Assembly (NCBI GenBank): GCA_033810155.1
Contig: JAPXKJ010000001.1
Span: 109,643-173,642, forward strand
DNA length: 64,000 nucleotides
Direction: 5' to 3'
From: UBA3907 sp033810155
GTDB taxonomy: Bacteria; Bacillota; Sulfobacillia; Fermentithermobacillales; Fermentithermobacillaceae
In this document: piece after piece, positions 61,527 through 64,000 of the stretch
Layout of the letters: each line of letters begins with the position of its first letter
How positions within the stretch are numbered: the first letter of the stretch is position 1
Translations under genes and position numbers: made by a program
Notes under the pieces: model-generated
Seen by the model: only the letters and a program-made list of their open reading frames with translations
Told to the model about the DNA's origin: nothing
Databases searched by the model: none

Positions 61527-62153
61527 ATGGAAGGCAAAACGTTTAGAGGCTTCGTAGCTATCGGCGTTCCTGACGAGATAAAGAGCTTTATTCAAGCTTT
61601 TTCCAGCGAAGCTGCCAAACACCTGCCGAACTGCCGTTTTGTTGATGTCAAGAACCTACATCTCACGCTACAGTTTCTAGGCAATAGTGTTAGCGAATCC
61701 CTAGTTCCTGACATATCGCAAGTGATTTATGAAACCGTCCGAGCTACTCCACCGTTTGAGATATCCTTGGGAGATGCTGGGACGTTTCCACGAAAAGGAC
61801 GCCCCAGGGTCTTTTACATTGGGCTTTCTAGGGGAAGCCAAGAAACTATTCGCCTGGCACTAAACCTGCAGTCACGCCTAGGAGAACTAGGATTCAAAAA
61901 AGATGCATCTTTTGAACCACACTTGACTCTCGCCAGGCTCAAAGATAGACGAGGTCCTCGCACCGGTGGGGAAGTCGACCTACAGAAGTGTTGGCAAGAC
62001 ATGTATGCCGACTTCAAAACAAAGCATCTTAACGAAAGCGGAAGCGACCTCGCTCTTTCTTGGACAGCAGACAAGGTCGCTCTGATAAAGAGTGAACTAT
62101 CCTCTAAAGGGCCAGTGTATTCGGTAGTTTCGGAGCACTTTCTAGGACAATGA
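61527..62153 (+). CDS. thpR: RNA 2',3'-cyclic phosphodiesterase (ThpR/LigT family)
   Basis: This 208-aa 2H phosphoesterase carries both HxTx motifs: LHLTLQFLG near residue 46 and PHLTLARLKD near residue 132. FRGFVAIGVPDEIK is the usual N-terminus. It opens 2',3'-cyclic phosphates on RNA ends. The gene starts 6 bases after cinA. The C-terminal part ending KVALIKSELSSKGPVYSVV is typical. Confidence 0.93.
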   Translation: MEGKTFRGFVAIGVPDEIKSFIQAFSSEAAKHLPNCRFVDVKNLHLTLQFLGNSVSESLVPDISQVIYETVRATPPFEISLGDAGTFPRKGRPRVFYIGLSRGSQETIRLALNLQSRLGELGFKKDASFEPHLTLARLKDRRGPRTGGEVDLQKCWQDMYADFKTKHLNESGSDLALSWTADKVALIKSELSSKGPVYSVVSEHFLGQ

Positions 62154-62160
62154 TGGGGTA

Positions 62161-62212
62161 GACGAACATTTGTGTAATATGATTGCTCGTTGCGTTTGCT
62201 TAATGTTATACT
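62161..62212 (+). promoter_or_regulatory. recA promoter with possible LexA box
   Basis: TTGCTC (62183-62188) and TATACT (62207-62212) are 18 bases apart. Just upstream, CGAACATTTGTGT (62163-62175) resembles the Gram-positive SOS box (CGAAC-N4-GTTCG) but matches only the left half well. The promoter is plausible; SOS control is tentative. Confidence 0.5.
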
Positions 62213-62266
62213 CAATGAAGAATGACTGCCAGGGTTGACAGGCGACTCTAAGGAGTGAAAAACATA

Positions 62267-63334
62267 ATGTTGGAAAAAGAAAAGGCCCTAGAGTTGGCGG
62301 TATCGCAGATAGAGAAGCAATTTGGAAAGGGTTCTATAATGAGATTTGGCGAAGCTTCTCAAAGGATGGCGGTTGATGTAATTCCAACCGGTGCCCTGGC
62401 ACTAGATATTGCTCTAGGAATCGGGGGTATCCCCCGTGGAAGAATTGTGGAGATCTACGGCCCAGAGGGCTCAGGAAAAACTACTGTTGCGCTTCACATT
62501 ATTGCTGAGGCGCAGAAGGCAGGCGGAATATCTGCATTTATAGATGCTGAGCACGCGTTGGATCCCTCGTACGCAAGAAGACTCGGGGTCGACATAGATA
62601 ACCTGCTCATCTCACAACCGGATACAGGCGAACAGGCTCTGGAGATAGTCGAGGCCCTAGTTCGAAGCAGCGCTGTAGACTGTATCGTAATTGATTCTGT
62701 GGCGGCTTTGGTGCCTCGGGCAGAGCTTGAAGGCGAAATGGGTGATGCCCACATGGGTCTACAAGCCAGACTCATGTCTCAGGCGCTAAGAAAGCTCACG
62801 GCAGTGGTCTCGAAATCCAAGTCTACTGTGATATTCATAAACCAGATACGCGAGAAGATCGGCGTCATGTTCGGTAACCCAGAAGTCACACCGGGCGGAA
62901 GAGCGCTGAAGTTCTACTCATCGATAAGGCTGGATATTAGGCGCATAGAAAACATAAAACAAGGTCAGAACACAATAGGCGCTAGGACAAGAGCACGGGT
63001 AGTTAAGAACAAGCTGTCTCCGCCTTTTAGAGAAGCAGAGTTTGACATCATATTCGGCGAGGGTATATCTCGTGAAGGGTCGATTCTGGATGTAGGAGTC
63101 GATCAAGGCATCCTTACAAGAACCGGGACCTGGTACTCATATGGAGATATCAGACTTGGGCAAGGCAAAGAAGCCGCTAAACAGTACTTCGCAGACAACC
63201 CTGAGGTGGCAAGGGAAGTAGAATCAAAGATCAAGGAGAAATTGCAGCCTGAATCTGCCCCTTCTTCTGACCCTGCGAAAACCGATAGTAAACTCGGGGG
63301 GAAGAGCAAGTCAGGTGACACTGATGGGAAGTAA
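62267..63334 (+). CDS. recA: Recombinase RecA
   Basis: RecA (355 aa) drives homologous recombination and LexA cleavage. Conserved text includes KQFGKGSIMRFG, Walker A GPEGSGKTTVALH, the DAEHALDP box, DSVAALVPRAELEGEMGD and FINQIREKIGVMFGNPE. The C-terminal tail is acidic and lysine-rich. ATG 62267 is 11 bases after AAGGAG; an upstream GTG overlaps that site. recX overlaps its end. Confidence 0.98.
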   Translation: MLEKEKALELAVSQIEKQFGKGSIMRFGEASQRMAVDVIPTGALALDIALGIGGIPRGRIVEIYGPEGSGKTTVALHIIAEAQKAGGISAFIDAEHALDPSYARRLGVDIDNLLISQPDTGEQALEIVEALVRSSAVDCIVIDSVAALVPRAELEGEMGDAHMGLQARLMSQALRKLTAVVSKSKSTVIFINQIREKIGVMFGNPEVTPGGRALKFYSSIRLDIRRIENIKQGQNTIGARTRARVVKNKLSPPFREAEFDIIFGEGISREGSILDVGVDQGILTRTGTWYSYGDIRLGQGKEAAKQYFADNPEVAREVESKIKEKLQPESAPSSDPAKTDSKLGGKSKSGDTDGK

Positions 63335-63821
63335 AACTCCTATGAGTGCCGCCTTGAGGATTCTGTCCAGGCGTCAGGTCAGTTCGGGCCAAATGAAATT
63401 CATGTTGTTAAAGAAACAGTTTCTTCCACAACAGATTGATGAATGCATCGATAAGCTAGAGCAGTGGGGTTATATAGATGATAGGTCTCTTGCTGCGGAT
63501 ATCGTAGAAAGAATGATATCCGATTCACCGTGCGGCAAGAAGCGATGTTTGTATGAGCTTGAGAAGAGACGTTTTGATAGAGAACTGGCAAAGGAAATAG
63601 TAGATAGGGCATATTCTGAATTGGATGAAAGAGCCCTAGCATTTGCAGCTGCTAAGCAGTATGCAAAGAACAAATCGGAAATGGCGTCTAAAGATGTACA
63701 GCGCCTGGCTGGGTGGCTTTCGCGACGCGGTTTCACTGGCGAAACTGTTTATACTGTGATAAGAGCATACAGTCAGGCATCTAATGGGGAGCAAATTCCC
63801 GAATACTGGGGTCCGTATTGA
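63324..63821 (+). CDS. recX: Regulatory protein RecX
   Basis: RecX (165 aa) modulates RecA filaments. It is three helical repeats: AALRILSRRQVSSGQMKFMLLKKQF, CIDKLEQWGYIDDRSLAADIVERM, then KKRCLYELEKRRFDRELAKEI. The sequence ends KDVQRLAGWLSRRGFTGETVYTVI, the RecX C-terminal pattern. ATG 63324 follows AGGTGA; it overlaps recA by 11 bases. Confidence 0.9.
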   Translation: MGSKTPMSAALRILSRRQVSSGQMKFMLLKKQFLPQQIDECIDKLEQWGYIDDRSLAADIVERMISDSPCGKKRCLYELEKRRFDRELAKEIVDRAYSELDERALAFAAAKQYAKNKSEMASKDVQRLAGWLSRRGFTGETVYTVIRAYSQASNGEQIPEYWGPY

Positions 63822-64000
63822 ATTATACTTGGATAGACTCATTGGGCGACGTACGATCGCGTAATCCAGGTTGAGATTATAGTTAAGATAAATGGCTCTT
63901 AGCGACTCGCTATATTATAGCAGCATAAGCTCAGTTGTATATGTAGATGTGACATTGATATGACTTTGTGAGCGCGTAGGCCTTATAACGACTATATGAT
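63822..64000. other. Intergenic end of window
   Basis: This AT-rich 179-base stretch after recX holds no gene and no clear terminator. TATATTATAG at 63911-63920 looks like a -10 element, but no matching -35 is present. Confidence 0.5.

Noticed and set aside
1..64000. CRISPR arrays, insertion sequences, prophage or att sites
   Set aside because: I saw no spaced direct repeats, transposase, integrase or phage genes; gene content and codon use look uniform.

Overview
The window is a chromosomal segment from a motile, Gram-positive-type bacterium, most likely an anaerobic, Clostridia-like member of the Bacillota. The evidence is a PolC-type DNA polymerase III, RqcH, the MrfA/MrfB (YprA/YprB) repair pair, T-box and PyrR attenuation systems, strong AGGAGG-type ribosome binding sites, the class 1B dihydroorotate dehydrogenase pair PyrK/PyrD, and a meso-diaminopimelate dehydrogenase. 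I cannot name the genus. I see no insertion sequence, prophage, CRISPR array or rRNA. No sporulation gene falls inside the window.

Region 1 (1-19174) is one long, tightly packed flagellar operon: fliF (3' end), fliG, fliH, fliI, fliJ, fliK, flgD, a small flagellar-operon gene, flgE, motA, motB, fliL, fliM, fliN, a joined fliO-fliP reading frame, fliQ, fliR, flhB, flhA, a PilZ gene, the sigma-28 gene, a FapA/DUF342 gene and a small unknown gene. It encodes the MS ring and C ring, the export gate and ATPase, the hook, the stator and the class-3 sigma factor. Chemotaxis genes, flbD, flhF and flhG are not at their usual places. A 98-base GC-rich gap before flgE can fold as a three-way junction.

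Region 2 (19155-31278) is a housekeeping block. A structured leader precedes rpsB and tsf. Then come pyrH, frr, uppS, cdsA, an AI-2E-type membrane protein, dxr, rseP, ispG and polC. It covers translation, UMP kinase, undecaprenyl and CDP-diacylglycerol lipid precursors, the MEP isoprenoid pathway, site-2 proteolysis and replication. The PolC lacks the 3'-5' exonuclease domain normally inserted in its PHP domain.

Region 3 (31283-38303) is mixed: a folate-type ECF S component, a candidate 6S-like RNA followed by tRNA-Leu(CAG), a DUF523 protein, a D-Ala-D-Ala carboxypeptidase, carbamate kinase, meso-DAP dehydrogenase, a tiny membrane protein and an orphan sigma-54 activator.

Region 4 (38431-46853) begins with a strong promoter, then tRNA-Leu(GAG), an Ile T-box leader and ileS. 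This IleRS is a type-2 enzyme whose HIGH signature reads GIHH. A pyr operon follows (promoter, PyrR attenuator, pyrR-pyrB-pyrC-pyrK-pyrD); its terminator lies inside the 3' end of the convergent rqcH gene.

Region 5 (46781-64000) holds rqcH, an unknown gene, a Cof-type HAD phosphatase, an orphan urocanate hydratase, a large UPF0182 membrane protein, asnS, a RodZ-like gene, the divergent mrfA/mrfB pair, and cinA, thpR, recA and recX.
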